A stretch of DNA of 42,885 nucleotides from an uncultured Eggerthellaceae bacterium (GCA_910588985.1 CAJURO010000015.1:1-42885), one strand, 5' to 3'. Numbered from the stretch's first letter, positions 1 through 8,113 are shown. Numbers and translations are program-made. Notes: a model not told the origin generated them from the sequence alone.

Positions 1-1
1 G

Positions 2-949
2 CTCAACACGCTTTGGGTTGATAAGGATCTCAAGGATCATGGGCTGATCCAGGCATTCAGCCGCACGAACCGAATCCTCAACTCAGTGAAGACCTATGGC
101 AACATCGTCTGCTTCAGGAACCTCGAAGACAACGTGAACCACGCGATAAGCCTGTTCGGAGACAAAGATGCTGGCGGCATCGTCCTTTTGAAGCCCTACG
201 GGGAGTACCTGGCTGAGTATCAGGAGCGTCTTGCTCAGCTCTACGAGAACTTTCCGCTTGGTGAGGTCATCCTAGGTGAACAGGCGGAAAAGGATTTTAT
301 TCGCCTGTTCGGCGTGATCTTGCGGCTGAGGAATATCCTCACTTCATTTGATGATTTTGCTGCCGATGATACGCTGTCGCCACGCGACGAGCAGGACTAC
401 AGGAGCATCTACCAAGACCTTCACAACAAGTGGCGTCCACAGGGCGAGGAGTCTACCCTTATCAATGACGACTTAGTCTTCGAGATCGAATTGCTGAAGC
501 AGGTGGACATCAACATCGACTACATCTTGATGCTCGTGCAGAAGTACCACGACGGCCATTGCAAGGACAAGCTTCTCATCGCCGATATCGAACGCGCCAT
601 CAAGTCGAGCTACGAGCTTCGCAACAAGAAGGATCTCATCGATGCTTTTATCGATGGGTTGGAATCAAGCGACGACGTGACAGCTGATTGGGAGCGTTAC
701 ATAGCCGAGGCGAAGCAGCGAGAGCTTTCTGCGATCGTAGAGGAAGAGAATTTGGACGAAGCTGCTACGGAGGCTTTCGTGAGCAAGGCCTTTGCCGACG
801 GAGAGATCGAGGCGACTGGCACGAACATCACGAGCCTCATGAACTACAAGCCGAGCCGATTTGCACCTGATGGTCAGTACTCCAAATTGAAAGATCGAGT
901 CATCGCTCGATTGAAAGCGTTCTTGGAGAGGTTCAAAGGGTTAAGTTAG
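2..949 (+). CDS. hsdR: Type I restriction enzyme HsdR, C-terminal part (5' end outside window)
   Basis: The reading frame is open from the first bases of the window, so this is the 3' part of a larger gene. It begins in the last helicase motif of HsdR: QAFSRTNR (motif VI, about residues 17-24 of the visible part), followed by the characteristic VKTYGNIVCFR. The remaining 260 or so residues are the charged helical C-terminal domain of the R subunit, which contacts the HsdM/HsdS complex. HsdR is the ATP-dependent translocase and nuclease subunit of type I restriction. hsdM and hsdS are not in the window and are expected to the left. The gene ends 59 bp before the next gene on the same strand. 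The family call is secure; whether the full gene is intact cannot be seen. Confidence 0.9.
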   Translation, partial: LNTLWVDKDLKDHGLIQAFSRTNRILNSVKTYGNIVCFRNLEDNVNHAISLFGDKDAGGIVLLKPYGEYLAEYQERLAQLYENFPLGEVILGEQAEKDFIRLFGVILRLRNILTSFDDFAADDTLSPRDEQDYRSIYQDLHNKWRPQGEESTLINDDLVFEIELLKQVDINIDYILMLVQKYHDGHCKDKLLIADIERAIKSSYELRNKKDLIDAFIDGLESSDDVTADWERYIAEAKQRELSAIVEEENLDEAATEAFVSKAFADGEIEATGTNITSLMNYKPSRFAPDGQYSKLKDRVIARLKAFLERFKGLS

Positions 950-1007
950 GTCGTATGCTAGAAGACTGCTAATGAGCGCATTTTTTCATGTTTTTGGAGA
1001 TGTTGAA

Positions 1008-2807
1008 ATGTCGAATAATGATGAGATAAAACAACGAATAGTCGAGTACCTTAAACCAGCTAAGTCGCATCATGCAATGCTTTTATATGGAGAGTGGGGA
1101 TCGGGAAAAAGTTATTTTGTTCGCAATGACCTAAAAGCTTACCTTGAAGGACTTGATGATTCTGCAGCTGTAATCTACACAACAGCTGCCGGTTTTACTA
1201 CTCCAGATGAGTTAATGGAGCGAATAGCGACTGCTTACATTAATGAATTAGCAAGCATTGAAGAGCTTCCCGATGGCTCTAAAAGAAAAAAGCTTCTGAA
1301 CGAGGCAAGGAAATCAGGCCTAGGTTTTCTGAAAAAGATAACGAAAAAGGTTGGCAAAGCGTCTGGGGTATTGCCCTCATTGAGCGATAGCGCTTTTTTA
1401 TCATTAATGCTTCCGAAAAGGTCTCTAATTGTTATCGACGATTTAGAGCGCAGGGCTTTCTCATTAGCTCATAGCAAAGAGCAAGACGGAGACAATCAAG
1501 AATTTGATGAGGCCCTGTTCTCTGCTTTATGCCGTCTAGTAGAAGAGCATGGTCATAAAGTGTTGCTTATCGCTAACAGCGGTGACGTGGTTCCCGCAGA
1601 TATAACTGAGAAGCTGGTATGGGACAGGCTGGAGTTTAAGCCAGATCCCGCTGAGTTGGTTGACCATATTCTTGCAGAAAGCATAGAAGCATTCCCTCAG
1701 CGCCTCAATGTTGAAGAGCAAGTTATTTCAGCTCAACGTCTCACTGGGAAATGTAACGCAAGACGGCTGATTCATTTCGAGCCTTTGCTTGATACGATGG
1801 CGCAATGCGAGTTTTTTAAAAATGACGAGACGGATATTGCAATACAAAAAGATACCTTGAAGGATGTTACGTATATAGCGCTATGTGCTTCAGATGGTGC
1901 GGAGTTCGTGAAGCCAGGTGAGCCAGCTTGGATAGCTTGGGATGAATTCGACGAAAACCGAGCAAAGTACAGTGCCCTCAAGTTCCTTAAAGCCTTTATT
2001 GACGAAGGCATAAGGCCTGATGTCAATGAAGTGAACAGCGACCTCGTTCGGTTTGCTGAAAGATTCCATCCTCAGTCGTATAAAGAGCAAGTGGCTCTTG
2101 CTGCGATTAATTCGATTCGTGGCCGTGCATTCGAGGATGAGGAGGGGAAGACATTTCTAAATGCAATCTTAGAAGCGCTTGATTCCGGTGAAATGGACAT
2201 CTCGAATATCCCCAACCTTCTACACGCTATCAATCTCTTGAGATTGATAGGAATTGCATCACTGCCAGATTATGAGCATGCTGTTCAAGCATCTGAACGT
2301 CTGTTGATGAAGAATTCTTCTTTTGCAAGAAGCGCCATTAATGAAGATCAAATTGCTTGGCAAGTAGTTCACGTCGATGACGTTAATCGGCTCGACGAAA
2401 TAGATAGCTTGCGCAAAATGGCTCTTCGTCAGTTTGAGGATGAAGCATATTCACGCATGATGACCGATGTAAGTGCTCCCGACGAAGAGGCTGGTTTGCA
2501 AATAGCACATAATGCTGACGCTTGGTTTGGCTCAGATCCGATTGGTCTGACCGCGATTAACCCTGACGAATTCGGGCGGTATGTTAAGGCCGCCAATGTC
2601 GTTTCAATTCACGAGCTCTGGAATGCAATTGTTCGAATGAACCGTGAAGGCGTACTGGTGGAACATGAGCACAGAGAACAGGTGAAGAAATGGAACGAAG
2701 ACCTCGCGGAGATTCTCTCGCAAGTTGATGTCGGCTCAAAGATGCGCAATTATCTGATTGATCAATTGTGCGAATATCTTCAGAACAATACGGTCACGGC
2801 TGAGTAG
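1008..2807 (+). CDS. KAP-type P-loop NTPase, probable anti-phage protein
   Basis: The product is about 599 residues. Walker A is GEWGSGKS (about residues 30-37) and Walker B is LIVIDDLERR (about 141-150), whose acidic DDLE is typical of KAP/STAND-like ATPases. The long helical C-terminal region has no recognisable enzymatic domain. An ATG 36 bp upstream (972) is in frame, but GGAG at 996-999 lies 8 bp before the ATG at 1008, so I prefer 1008. The gene is clearly richer in A and T than the core genes to the right and uses TTA leucine codons, which suggests transfer. It sits between hsdR and a DUF3800 gene in an island. KAP ATPases are recurrent in defence islands, but a specific function here is inference. 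No transmembrane segments of the classical KAP insertion are obvious. Confidence 0.75.
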   Translation: MSNNDEIKQRIVEYLKPAKSHHAMLLYGEWGSGKSYFVRNDLKAYLEGLDDSAAVIYTTAAGFTTPDELMERIATAYINELASIEELPDGSKRKKLLNEARKSGLGFLKKITKKVGKASGVLPSLSDSAFLSLMLPKRSLIVIDDLERRAFSLAHSKEQDGDNQEFDEALFSALCRLVEEHGHKVLLIANSGDVVPADITEKLVWDRLEFKPDPAELVDHILAESIEAFPQRLNVEEQVISAQRLTGKCNARRLIHFEPLLDTMAQCEFFKNDETDIAIQKDTLKDVTYIALCASDGAEFVKPGEPAWIAWDEFDENRAKYSALKFLKAFIDEGIRPDVNEVNSDLVRFAERFHPQSYKEQVALAAINSIRGRAFEDEEGKTFLNAILEALDSGEMDISNIPNLLHAINLLRLIGIASLPDYEHAVQASERLLMKNSSFARSAINEDQIAWQVVHVDDVNRLDEIDSLRKMALRQFEDEAYSRMMTDVSAPDEEAGLQIAHNADAWFGSDPIGLTAINPDEFGRYVKAANVVSIHELWNAIVRMNREGVLVEHEHREQVKKWNEDLAEILSQVDVGSKMRNYLIDQLCEYLQNNTVTAE

Positions 2808-2881
2808 ATTCAAACATAGGGCATAATATAATTGCTTAAAATAGTCGTTGAATTCAGAACAGTTATGGATTGACTTAGCGC

Positions 2882-2910
2882 TTGATAGATTGATTGCCCC
2901 ATGTTATAAA
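2882..2910 (+). promoter_or_regulatory. Promoter of the DUF3800-associated small RNA
   Basis: TTGATA (2882-2887) and TATAAA (2905-2910) are separated by exactly 17 bp. A start about 7 bp downstream falls at the TTGG that opens the RNA hairpin. The sequence around the -10 (ATGTTAYAAA) is conserved at the second copy near 36125. The call is by consensus only. Confidence 0.55.
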
Positions 2911-2914
2911 GTAT

Positions 2915-2970
2915 TTGGTGGCTGAATAAGCTACCTCCAAGCGCCGGGGGCTTATCCCCCGGCATCTTTT
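2915..2970 (+). ncRNA. Small structured RNA, copy 1, upstream of DUF3800 gene
   Basis: A short RNA-like unit lies between the promoter and the DUF3800 gene. A first hairpin pairs GGTGGCT (2917-2923) with AGCTACC, including one G-U pair. A single-stranded CCAAG follows, then a GC-rich hairpin GCCGGGGG/CCCCCGGC (2942-2963) followed by ATCTTTT, which looks like an intrinsic terminator. The unit is about 55 nt. A related unit occurs at 36139-36228. Candidate structured RNAs upstream of DUF3800 genes (the 'DUF3800' motifs) have been described by comparative genomics; membership of this one is inference and needs a covariance-model search. The terminator before the gene resembles the antitoxin-RNA/terminator/toxin layout of type III toxin-antitoxin loci. 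Confidence 0.6.
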
Positions 2971-2990
2971 ATATTTGGAGGAATGTAGCG

Positions 2991-3671
2991 ATGAAAGAGC
3001 TCTCTGTCTTTATAGATGAAAGTGGCGACAAGAGCACGCATGCGCGATATTTCCTTTTGACTGCTGTTATTCACAATCAGGCAAACAAGATTACCGACAA
3101 GATAAACGCCTACGAACAATCTTTGGCGGCGGCTGATCTTCCCAACATACCTTTTCATTCCGAGCCTTTGCTGAATGGTCACGAGGGATATACGGACTTG
3201 AGCTTGAGTCTACGAAAAAAGCTTCTGTATTCCTTTAACGTGCTTGTGCAGCGTCTACCAATCCAGTACGCAACGTTCGTTTATAAGCATAGAGAACATA
3301 ACGATGCTGAAGCTCTTGCCCAACATATTGAACGTGATCTAATAGCTCTATTCAACGACCACTTGGAGTTCTTTCAAGACTTCGACAAGGTGAAAGTCTA
3401 TTACGACAATGGGCAGAAGCTCGTAAGGCAAGCGCTTTATGGCGCAATCTCCTCTTGTCTTTCTCAACAAGCTGTAATTCGCAAAAAGACGACTATGACC
3501 GAATACAGGCTTGCCCAGGTTGCCGACTACCTCTGCACTATTGAGCTTGCTGCTGTGAAGTATGCAGCCAAGGAAAATGGCGGAACTTACGACAAGTTCT
3601 TCGGTGGCATCGGTTCGTTCAAGAAGAACTGGTTAAAGCAAGCGAAACGTAAGAGTATCGACAAGAAATAA
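2991..3671 (+). CDS. DUF3800 domain protein
   Basis: The 226-residue product opens with the family hallmark VFIDESGD (residues 6-13) and carries YRLAQVADYLC near residue 175, which matches the conserved C-terminal Q-x-AD motif of DUF3800. Acidic residues in both motifs fit the suggestion that the family is nuclease-like (RNase H-like fold), but activity is not established. A strong ribosome site, GGAGG at 2977-2981, precedes the ATG. An intrinsic terminator ends the small RNA 20 bp upstream, so translation of this gene needs read-through of that terminator. It is the last gene before the tRNA-Met fragment that closes the island. The family call is strong; the role as toxin or defence effector is inference from the RNA-linked context. 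Confidence 0.85.
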   Translation: MKELSVFIDESGDKSTHARYFLLTAVIHNQANKITDKINAYEQSLAAADLPNIPFHSEPLLNGHEGYTDLSLSLRKKLLYSFNVLVQRLPIQYATFVYKHREHNDAEALAQHIERDLIALFNDHLEFFQDFDKVKVYYDNGQKLVRQALYGAISSCLSQQAVIRKKTTMTEYRLAQVADYLCTIELAAVKYAAKENGGTYDKFFGGIGSFKKNWLKQAKRKSIDKK

Positions 3672-3728
3672 ACCTGTCCGAATCTACTGAAAATCCTTCG
3701 AAATTCAGTTGAAACGGACACCCAAAGT

Positions 3729-3778
3729 CGGTGCAGATGCGGTGCAGATGGGCACGAAAACATGCCCAAATGCACCGC
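3729..3778. repeat. Tandem 11-bp repeat and inverted repeat beside the attachment site
   Basis: CGGTGCAGATG occurs twice back to back (3729-3739 and 3740-3750). Overlapping it, GCGGTGCA...TGCACCGC with an inner GGGCA...TGCCC (3739-3778) forms an interrupted inverted repeat. Tandem 10-12-bp repeats about 100 bp inside an island end are typical of arm-type binding sites for tyrosine integrases. That role is inference. Confidence 0.5.
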
Positions 3779-3852
3779 AATCTATGTGATAGGCTTAGCG
3801 CAAAACACCAGTTCAGACACATAATCGTACTTACATTACGTTCATTCAAGAC

Positions 3853-3899
3853 CGCTCATAACCCGGAGGTCGTTGGTTCAAATCCAGCCCCCGCGACCA
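3853..3899 (+). pseudogene. 3' fragment of tRNA-Met (CAT anticodon): island attachment site
   Basis: From the anticodon loop CTCATAA (anticodon CAT at 3857-3859) the sequence reads as the 3' half of a methionine tRNA: anticodon 3' arm CCCGG, variable loop, TTCAAATC T-loop and acceptor strand ending CGACCA. The 5' half is missing; the bases upstream do not pair with the anticodon or acceptor strands. This is the classical scar left when a tyrosine integrase inserts in the anticodon loop region and the tRNA 3' end is duplicated. The intact tRNA should lie at the left end of the island, outside the window. Confidence 0.85.
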
Positions 3900-3907
3900 A
3901 ACATCCA

Positions 3908-3934
3908 CCCTGAGCGAAATGCTCAGGGTTTTTT
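3908..3934 (+). terminator. Intrinsic terminator of the original tRNA-Met gene
   Basis: CCCTGAGC (3908-3915) and GCTCAGGG (3921-3928) form an 8-bp stem with a 5-nt loop, followed directly by six T residues. It lies 8 bp after the tRNA CCA and probably belonged to the tRNA gene before island insertion. Confidence 0.85.
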
Positions 3935-4063
3935 GTTGCTAGGATCGTTCATGAATAAGTTTCAAGTTGATCGAGCAGAATGGGCTCGATTCAGCATCTT
4001 CGAACAAACGAGGAGCATCAGTCTCGAAGCAAGGCAAACCCTTCATTGCCCCTTCTCCAATCG

Positions 4064-4106
4064 AGTCAATAGGATAGACTTGCGAGTGATTGACTAGCGA
4101 GTCAAT
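4064..4106. promoter_or_regulatory. Probable TetR operator
   Basis: ATTGACT (4089-4095), AGCG, AGTCAAT (4100-4106) form a perfect 18-bp palindrome 24 bp before the TetR start codon. A further half-site AGTCAAT is at 4064-4070. Autoregulation by the adjacent TetR protein is inference from position and symmetry. Confidence 0.6.
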
Positions 4107-4130
4107 AACCAAAGCACTCAGGAGAGCTCT

Positions 4131-4778
4131 ATGCAACAAGATCCTCGCAACTCAAAGCGGCATGGCGATTTTGACGCATTGCCGCCCGAGCGCCAAGAAG
4201 CCATCATGCGGGCTTCCATCGAGGGATTCGGGCGCAACAGCTATAAAGCCGCTTCAACCGAAGAGATAGCGCGGCAGGCAAAGATCTCAAAGGGGCTGCT
4301 CTTCTTCTATTTCCACAACAAGAAGTCGCTGTATACGCGAACGATGGACTACCTTACGAATCGTGTTGTGGAATGGGTCGTCGATGAGAGCTTCTATGCG
4401 ATCGACGATTTCTTCGAACTGCTGCTCTATGCTGGCGAACAGAAGATAGCCTCCTTGAAGAAGTGGCCGTGGGCCTTTGAGTTCTCGGTCAGAGCTTTCT
4501 ACGCCGACCACCGTGATATACGCAACACCATGGCCGAATGGATGAACCAACAGGTCGACCTCATGTTCGAGCGCTTCTTCGCGCATGTCGACTTCAGCCG
4601 CTTCCGCGATGAGGTCAACCCCCGCGAAGTGCTCGACATGCTCATCATGCTCGGCGACGGTTACCTCCACCAGCGGCTTTCAAACCACACCCCTATCGAC
4701 CTTGAAGCGTTCATGAACGCTTATCGACAATGGTCAGACATCCTGCGCGCATGGGCCTATAAACCAGAATGGCTTTAG
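4131..4778 (+). CDS. TetR/AcrR family transcriptional regulator
   Basis: The product is 215 residues, the usual TetR length. The N-terminal helix-turn-helix reads EAIMRASIEGFGRNSYKAAS, then TEEIARQAKISKGLLFFYF (about residues 40-60), the canonical TetR recognition helix, followed by a helical ligand-binding domain rich in aromatic residues. GGAG at 4120-4123 precedes the ATG. It is followed by a convergent two-gene ABC-2 exporter operon whose promoter carries the same ATTGACT half-site as the operator in front of this gene, so the exporter is a likely target. The ligand is unknown. Confidence 0.88.
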   Translation: MQQDPRNSKRHGDFDALPPERQEAIMRASIEGFGRNSYKAASTEEIARQAKISKGLLFFYFHNKKSLYTRTMDYLTNRVVEWVVDESFYAIDDFFELLLYAGEQKIASLKKWPWAFEFSVRAFYADHRDIRNTMAEWMNQQVDLMFERFFAHVDFSRFRDEVNPREVLDMLIMLGDGYLHQRLSNHTPIDLEAFMNAYRQWSDILRAWAYKPEWL

Positions 4779-4865
4779 ACGAGGGGGCGGAACCCGCGTG
4801 AGGCAACCTCTACGGAAAAAATCTCTGCAGAAACAGCCTCTACCAATGCTTAGCGCATCGTATTG

Positions 4866-5663
4866 CTACAAGCTGAAATCGCGACGCATGAAAACGATGA
4901 CCGTGAGCGCATTCAAACCGATCGCAGCGCCACACAAAAGAGCGACGTTCGCGAACGCATCCGCACTGCCTGCAGCAAGGCTATACGGATCGAAAAGCTT
5001 ATAGGGTGATAAGTTCGCCACCCATGCAAGTCCTTCGCCCACGCTACCCATCAGTCCCATAAGGAAGAACAACGCACATACTCCAGCGCCGATTCCCAAG
5101 CCAAGACCCGCATTTTTGAACAGGATCGTTGCGGCGAAGCAGAGCGAGACCACGAAGAGGCCGAGCACGAACAGCCCTCCATTCACGCAAGCTAAGCCCC
5201 TTTGATCGAGCTCACTAGGAAACCATGCTTCGCAGAAAGCCACTTCACCGATCCAGCAGAGCGCTACCACCAAAGCAACGGCTACTGCTTCAACAACGAC
5301 GAAAGTGAGGATCAGAGAGCTTCTCGAGCACGGTGTCGCAAGGATCCATGCGAACGACCCATCCTTCAAGGGACTCGCAAAAAGCTTGTTGGAAAGATAG
5401 GCGGCAAGCACGATCAGCAATGCCGTAAACAAAAACCCGTAGAGATAATTGATGAGAAAGTCGAGCAGCGTAGATGCTGCATTCGCCATGCCGAATGCAG
5501 CGAATAGCTCAGGCATGGCCTCTTGCATGACAGCCAAGCTTTCGCTGACTGACGGATCATACAGCGAGATGACCGAGGCGATGTACATATCTGCGATGAC
5601 AACGAGGATCACCATGACGATGGCAACACTGCGCAAGCTACGCATGAAGAGAGTCCGCATCAT
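4866..5663 (-). CDS. ABC-2 type transporter permease
   Basis: The 265-residue protein has about six hydrophobic segments: one near the N-terminus (residues 12-34), then segments near 70-90, 105-130, 155-180, 185-210 and 235-258. The layout and length fit an ABC-2 type membrane subunit of a drug or lipid exporter. Its start overlaps the stop of the upstream ATPase (ATGATG at 5658-5663), so the two are translationally coupled. No periplasmic binding protein is present, which fits export. The substrate cannot be read from the sequence. Confidence 0.8.
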   Translation of the reverse strand: MMRTLFMRSLRSVAIVMVILVVIADMYIASVISLYDPSVSESLAVMQEAMPELFAAFGMANAASTLLDFLINYLYGFLFTALLIVLAAYLSNKLFASPLKDGSFAWILATPCSRSSLILTFVVVEAVAVALVVALCWIGEVAFCEAWFPSELDQRGLACVNGGLFVLGLFVVSLCFAATILFKNAGLGLGIGAGVCALFFLMGLMGSVGEGLAWVANLSPYKLFDPYSLAAGSADAFANVALLCGAAIGLNALTVIVFMRRDFSL

Positions 5664-6445
5664 CTTCGACCTCCCCTCAATGTGCCAAGAGAGTCAGCTC
5701 GAACCACGTCCCTCCGACCAGCGATCGGCTTTGCTCCCCAATGAAGGTTAAGCGCGTCAGCACCATAGAGGCGCTCGAGCGTGCTATCAAGCGTCAGGTC
5801 ATGTGCGCAGGCCTCCGATGACAAACGACCGCATCGTATGAAGATCGCCCGATCGCACGTGCTTTCCACCTCACCAAGAACATGCGAGGAAAGCAGCACC
5901 GTCGCACCTCGCTCACGCTCGGATCGCACCAGTTCGCCGAACCTCCTCTGCATGAGCAAGTCAAGCCCGCTTGTCGGCTCATCAAGCAAAAGCACATCAG
6001 GGCTTCCCATGAATGCGGCAACAATTCCAAGCTTCTGCTTGTTTCCTTTTGACAAAGAGCGGATACGCACAGAAGGATCGAGCTCGAAGAAAGAGACAAG
6101 CTCATTGCGGCGCGCTCGATCACAACATCCCCGCATCGCCGCCATGAAATCAAGGAAGGACTCCCCTGTCAGGTCAGATGGACAGGCAAGCTCACCTGGC
6201 AAATATCCCACAGAGCGCTGTATGGTTGCGCGCTCAGAAAAGCAATCGAGGCCACCAATCGATACGCGCCCTGCTTTCGACCGAATGAAGCCCATGAGCA
6301 TGCGCATGGTGACGGACTTCCCTGCACCATTTGCCCCAAGGAACCCTACCACCTCACCACGCTCTACCGTAAAGGACAGATCGAACACGCCTCGATCGGC
6401 TCCGTACTCCTTCGTTACCCCATCCAGCTGAATAACAGGATCCAT
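5660..6445 (-). CDS. ABC transporter ATP-binding protein (ABC-2 exporter)
   Basis: The product is about 261 residues. Walker A GANGAGKS lies near residue 38, the signature LSKGNKQKLGIV near 130, and Walker B VLLLDEPTSGLDLL near 155, followed by the H-loop SSHVLGEVE. An upstream in-frame ATG at 6475 would add ten residues, but GGAGGAGAGG directly before the ATG at 6445 supports the shorter form. It pairs with the permease immediately downstream to form an exporter and is probably controlled by the neighbouring TetR through the half-sites at 6538-6558. Confidence 0.88.
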   Translation of the reverse strand: MDPVIQLDGVTKEYGADRGVFDLSFTVERGEVVGFLGANGAGKSVTMRMLMGFIRSKAGRVSIGGLDCFSERATIQRSVGYLPGELACPSDLTGESFLDFMAAMRGCCDRARRNELVSFFELDPSVRIRSLSKGNKQKLGIVAAFMGSPDVLLLDEPTSGLDLLMQRRFGELVRSERERGATVLLSSHVLGEVESTCDRAIFIRCGRLSSEACAHDLTLDSTLERLYGADALNLHWGAKPIAGRRDVVRADSLGTLRGGRR

Positions 6446-6537
6446 TGCTGTCCTCTCCTCCACCAAGCCACGCAAGAGCTCCCTTTGAAAAGCCTCTCAT
6501 GACCTCCCGAAGCTTCAACTGCTCCAGGAGCCTCAAG

Positions 6538-6558
6538 GTCAACTCTATGCGATTGACT
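6538..6558. promoter_or_regulatory. Candidate TetR-controlled site upstream of ABC-2 operon
   Basis: GTCAA (6538-6542) and TTGAC (6553-6557) form an inverted repeat spaced by 10 bp, and the right half extends to ATTGACT, identical to the half-site of the 4089-4106 palindrome. It lies about 95-110 bp upstream of the ABC ATPase start. The rest of the 6446-6635 gap shows nothing else I recognise. Confidence 0.4.
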
Positions 6559-6635
6559 CGTTTTCGGAAGGCCTAATCTCACTCTGGCTTATATGCCTGA
6601 TCAGGCTCGCAGCGCTAGAATGAATCCTTTTTCGA

Positions 6636-7286
6636 CTAGCTTAAACCGTAAAAGATGAAGTCTCGAATGTATTTAGCGATGATCACGAAGATCATGATCG
6701 CGATGAATCCAAACATCGCTCCCGAGCATATCTTCGCGATGATCGAGACGAAGGGATGCTTGCGTCCAAATGCTGCGCTATCCCTCGCTTCATCCGCAGG
6801 AAGCCCCTTTTCGAATGCGATGAGCTCGCGAATCGTAACAAGATCGTTCTGATGCTTGAGCACTTCTGCCCATACCGCCGCCGCGAATGCACAAAGGAAG
6901 AACACTCCAGCGCAAAGAAGAGCAGCCATGCTTCCGACACTGATGCCATCCTGAGTCATCGTGCCAACATCCCTCAAGACAATGGCTACGCCACCTGATG
7001 ATAACGCCGCAAGCATGAAGCCGAGCATCGCCCAAGCAAGTCGCCTCAAAGTTCTTGAATCGTTCTCTACCTTCTTTTCCATCGACATAACATCCCCTTT
7101 CAGCAATTCATCCACGGAGACATCGAAGAGATTCGCAATGAGCAACAAGCTGTGGATATCTGGGTAGGTCTTCCCTGTTTCCCAATTCGAAATGGTCTGA
7201 CGCGACACATAGATGCGCTGTGCCACATCTTCTTGAGAAAGACCATGCTTTTCCCGATTAGCCTTAAGCTGCGCCAAAAGCTCCAA
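6636..7286 (-). CDS. XRE-family regulator with C-terminal membrane domain
   Basis: The N-terminus is a textbook XRE helix-turn-helix: LKANREKHGLSQEDVAQRI, then VSRQTISNWETGKTYPDI (about residues 5-45). Three hydrophobic segments follow (about residues 82-105, 112-140 and 185-210), so the regulator is probably membrane-anchored. A TTG start at 7286 has GGAGG six bases upstream; the ATG 51 bp further upstream lacks a ribosome site, so I chose the TTG. It lies just upstream of the ABC-2 operon on the same strand, with a 190-bp gap. HTH-plus-TM proteins of this type are often encoded next to ABC exporters, so a role in the same response is plausible but not shown. Confidence 0.85.
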   Translation of the reverse strand: MELLAQLKANREKHGLSQEDVAQRIYVSRQTISNWETGKTYPDIHSLLLIANLFDVSVDELLKGDVMSMEKKVENDSRTLRRLAWAMLGFMLAALSSGGVAIVLRDVGTMTQDGISVGSMAALLCAGVFFLCAFAAAVWAEVLKHQNDLVTIRELIAFEKGLPADEARDSAAFGRKHPFVSIIAKICSGAMFGFIAIMIFVIIAKYIRDFIFYGLS

Positions 7287-7480
7287 TGAAGCCTCCTTCC
7301 TGAGAAGAGGGTGCACGAGATGGATACAAGTTACCACCGAATCAGTTTGACATCATCGCTTTCCGCAGAGCATAAACTGTCAAAAGTCTTTTGCAAGCGA
7401 AAAAGAGCTTGTGGATAACGTCATCCCTGCTCCATCACCAGTAAGTTATGATGAACAGAGGCGAAGAGAGGAGTTTACCC

Positions 7481-7717
7481 ATGGAAAAGCCGATTCTCTA
7501 TTACTGGGCCCCCTGCCCAACTTGCTCTGTTGCCGTACATTTCGCTGAAGAGCATGGGATCGAGCTCGACCTGCGCGATGTCGAGCAAGAGCAACCTTAT
7601 GCTGAGCTCACCGCGCTTGGCGGGAATGCCGACAACATCCCCTTCCTCTACCTTGATGGAGAGCTCATCGAAGGCAACGATGCGGTCCTCGCGAAGCTCC
7701 AAGAGCTCGCATCGTAG
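7481..7717 (+). CDS. Glutaredoxin/GST-N-like thioredoxin-fold protein
   Basis: The 78-residue product has an N-terminal redox motif CPTC (about residues 11-14) after the first beta strand ILYYWAP. The cis-proline region is NIPFLYLDG (about 50-58), as in glutaredoxins and the N-terminal domain of glutathione S-transferases. The ATG at 7481 has GAGGAG upstream; an in-frame ATG at 7448 is weaker, and a TATGAT -10-like box overlaps it. It is monocistronic. Probable role: thiol-disulfide exchange in the cytoplasm with an unknown partner. Confidence 0.75.
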   Translation: MEKPILYYWAPCPTCSVAVHFAEEHGIELDLRDVEQEQPYAELTALGGNADNIPFLYLDGELIEGNDAVLAKLQELAS

Positions 7718-8014
7718 CAAGAACGTTTCCTCGCAACGCAATAAGGGTATACCCTTGCGAAGGTCGTGCTCGATCGCACATGAGCGTCTATACGAACACG
7801 ACCATCACGCAAGCGATCATTGCAGCACAAAGAAAACCGAAGAGAGCGATTCCGCACATCGTCAACATTGAGACCACCTCATCTCGCAAGCATGACCTTT
7901 TGATGCATCCATGATGACAGCTCAGCATTACGCGAAACGTGCGCGCATATTACAGACTTCTCATTTAAGGCGCTTTTGATCAATATTCTGTTAATTCAGA
8001 TTGAACATACAATG
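7718..8014. other. Intergenic stretch between glutaredoxin-like gene and repeat copy A
   Basis: About 300 bp with no long ORF. The only coding signal is a 26-codon hydrophobic ORF on the minus strand (7788-7868). The remainder is AT-rich (for example 7960-8010) and has no terminator with a clear T-run. Confidence 0.5.
7788..7868 (-). CDS. Possible small single-pass membrane peptide (26 aa)
   Basis: ATG at 7868 is preceded by a GAGG-containing ribosome site (GATGAGGTGG). The 26 codons encode an almost entirely hydrophobic peptide (MLTMCGIALFG at the N-terminus, then CAAMIACVMVVFV and a stop), long enough for one transmembrane helix. The size resembles KdpF-like or other small membrane peptides, but no partner operon is adjacent. 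Chance occurrence is possible. Confidence 0.3.
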   Translation of the reverse strand: MLTMCGIALFGFLCAAMIACVMVVFV

Positions 8015-8113
8015 GGTTGCCATGTGATGATGAAAGTCTCGCCGCGTCGTCGCTTCGAGCCAAGGTCTCTCAGCTCCTTTGGCTTACCTCGCTTTCATCA
8101 TCATATAGCAACC
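8015..8113. repeat. Dispersed structured element, copy A
   Basis: A 99-bp element with a 22-bp inverted-repeat outer stem (8015-8036 with 8092-8113, two G-U pairs) around a core of which 8031-8097 is identical to 24758-24824. An inner hairpin pairs AGCCAAGG with CCTTTGGCT. It begins directly after the pckA stop codon. It may act as a terminator, an mRNA 3' stabiliser or a REP-like mobile element; I do not recognise a named family. Confidence 0.8.
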
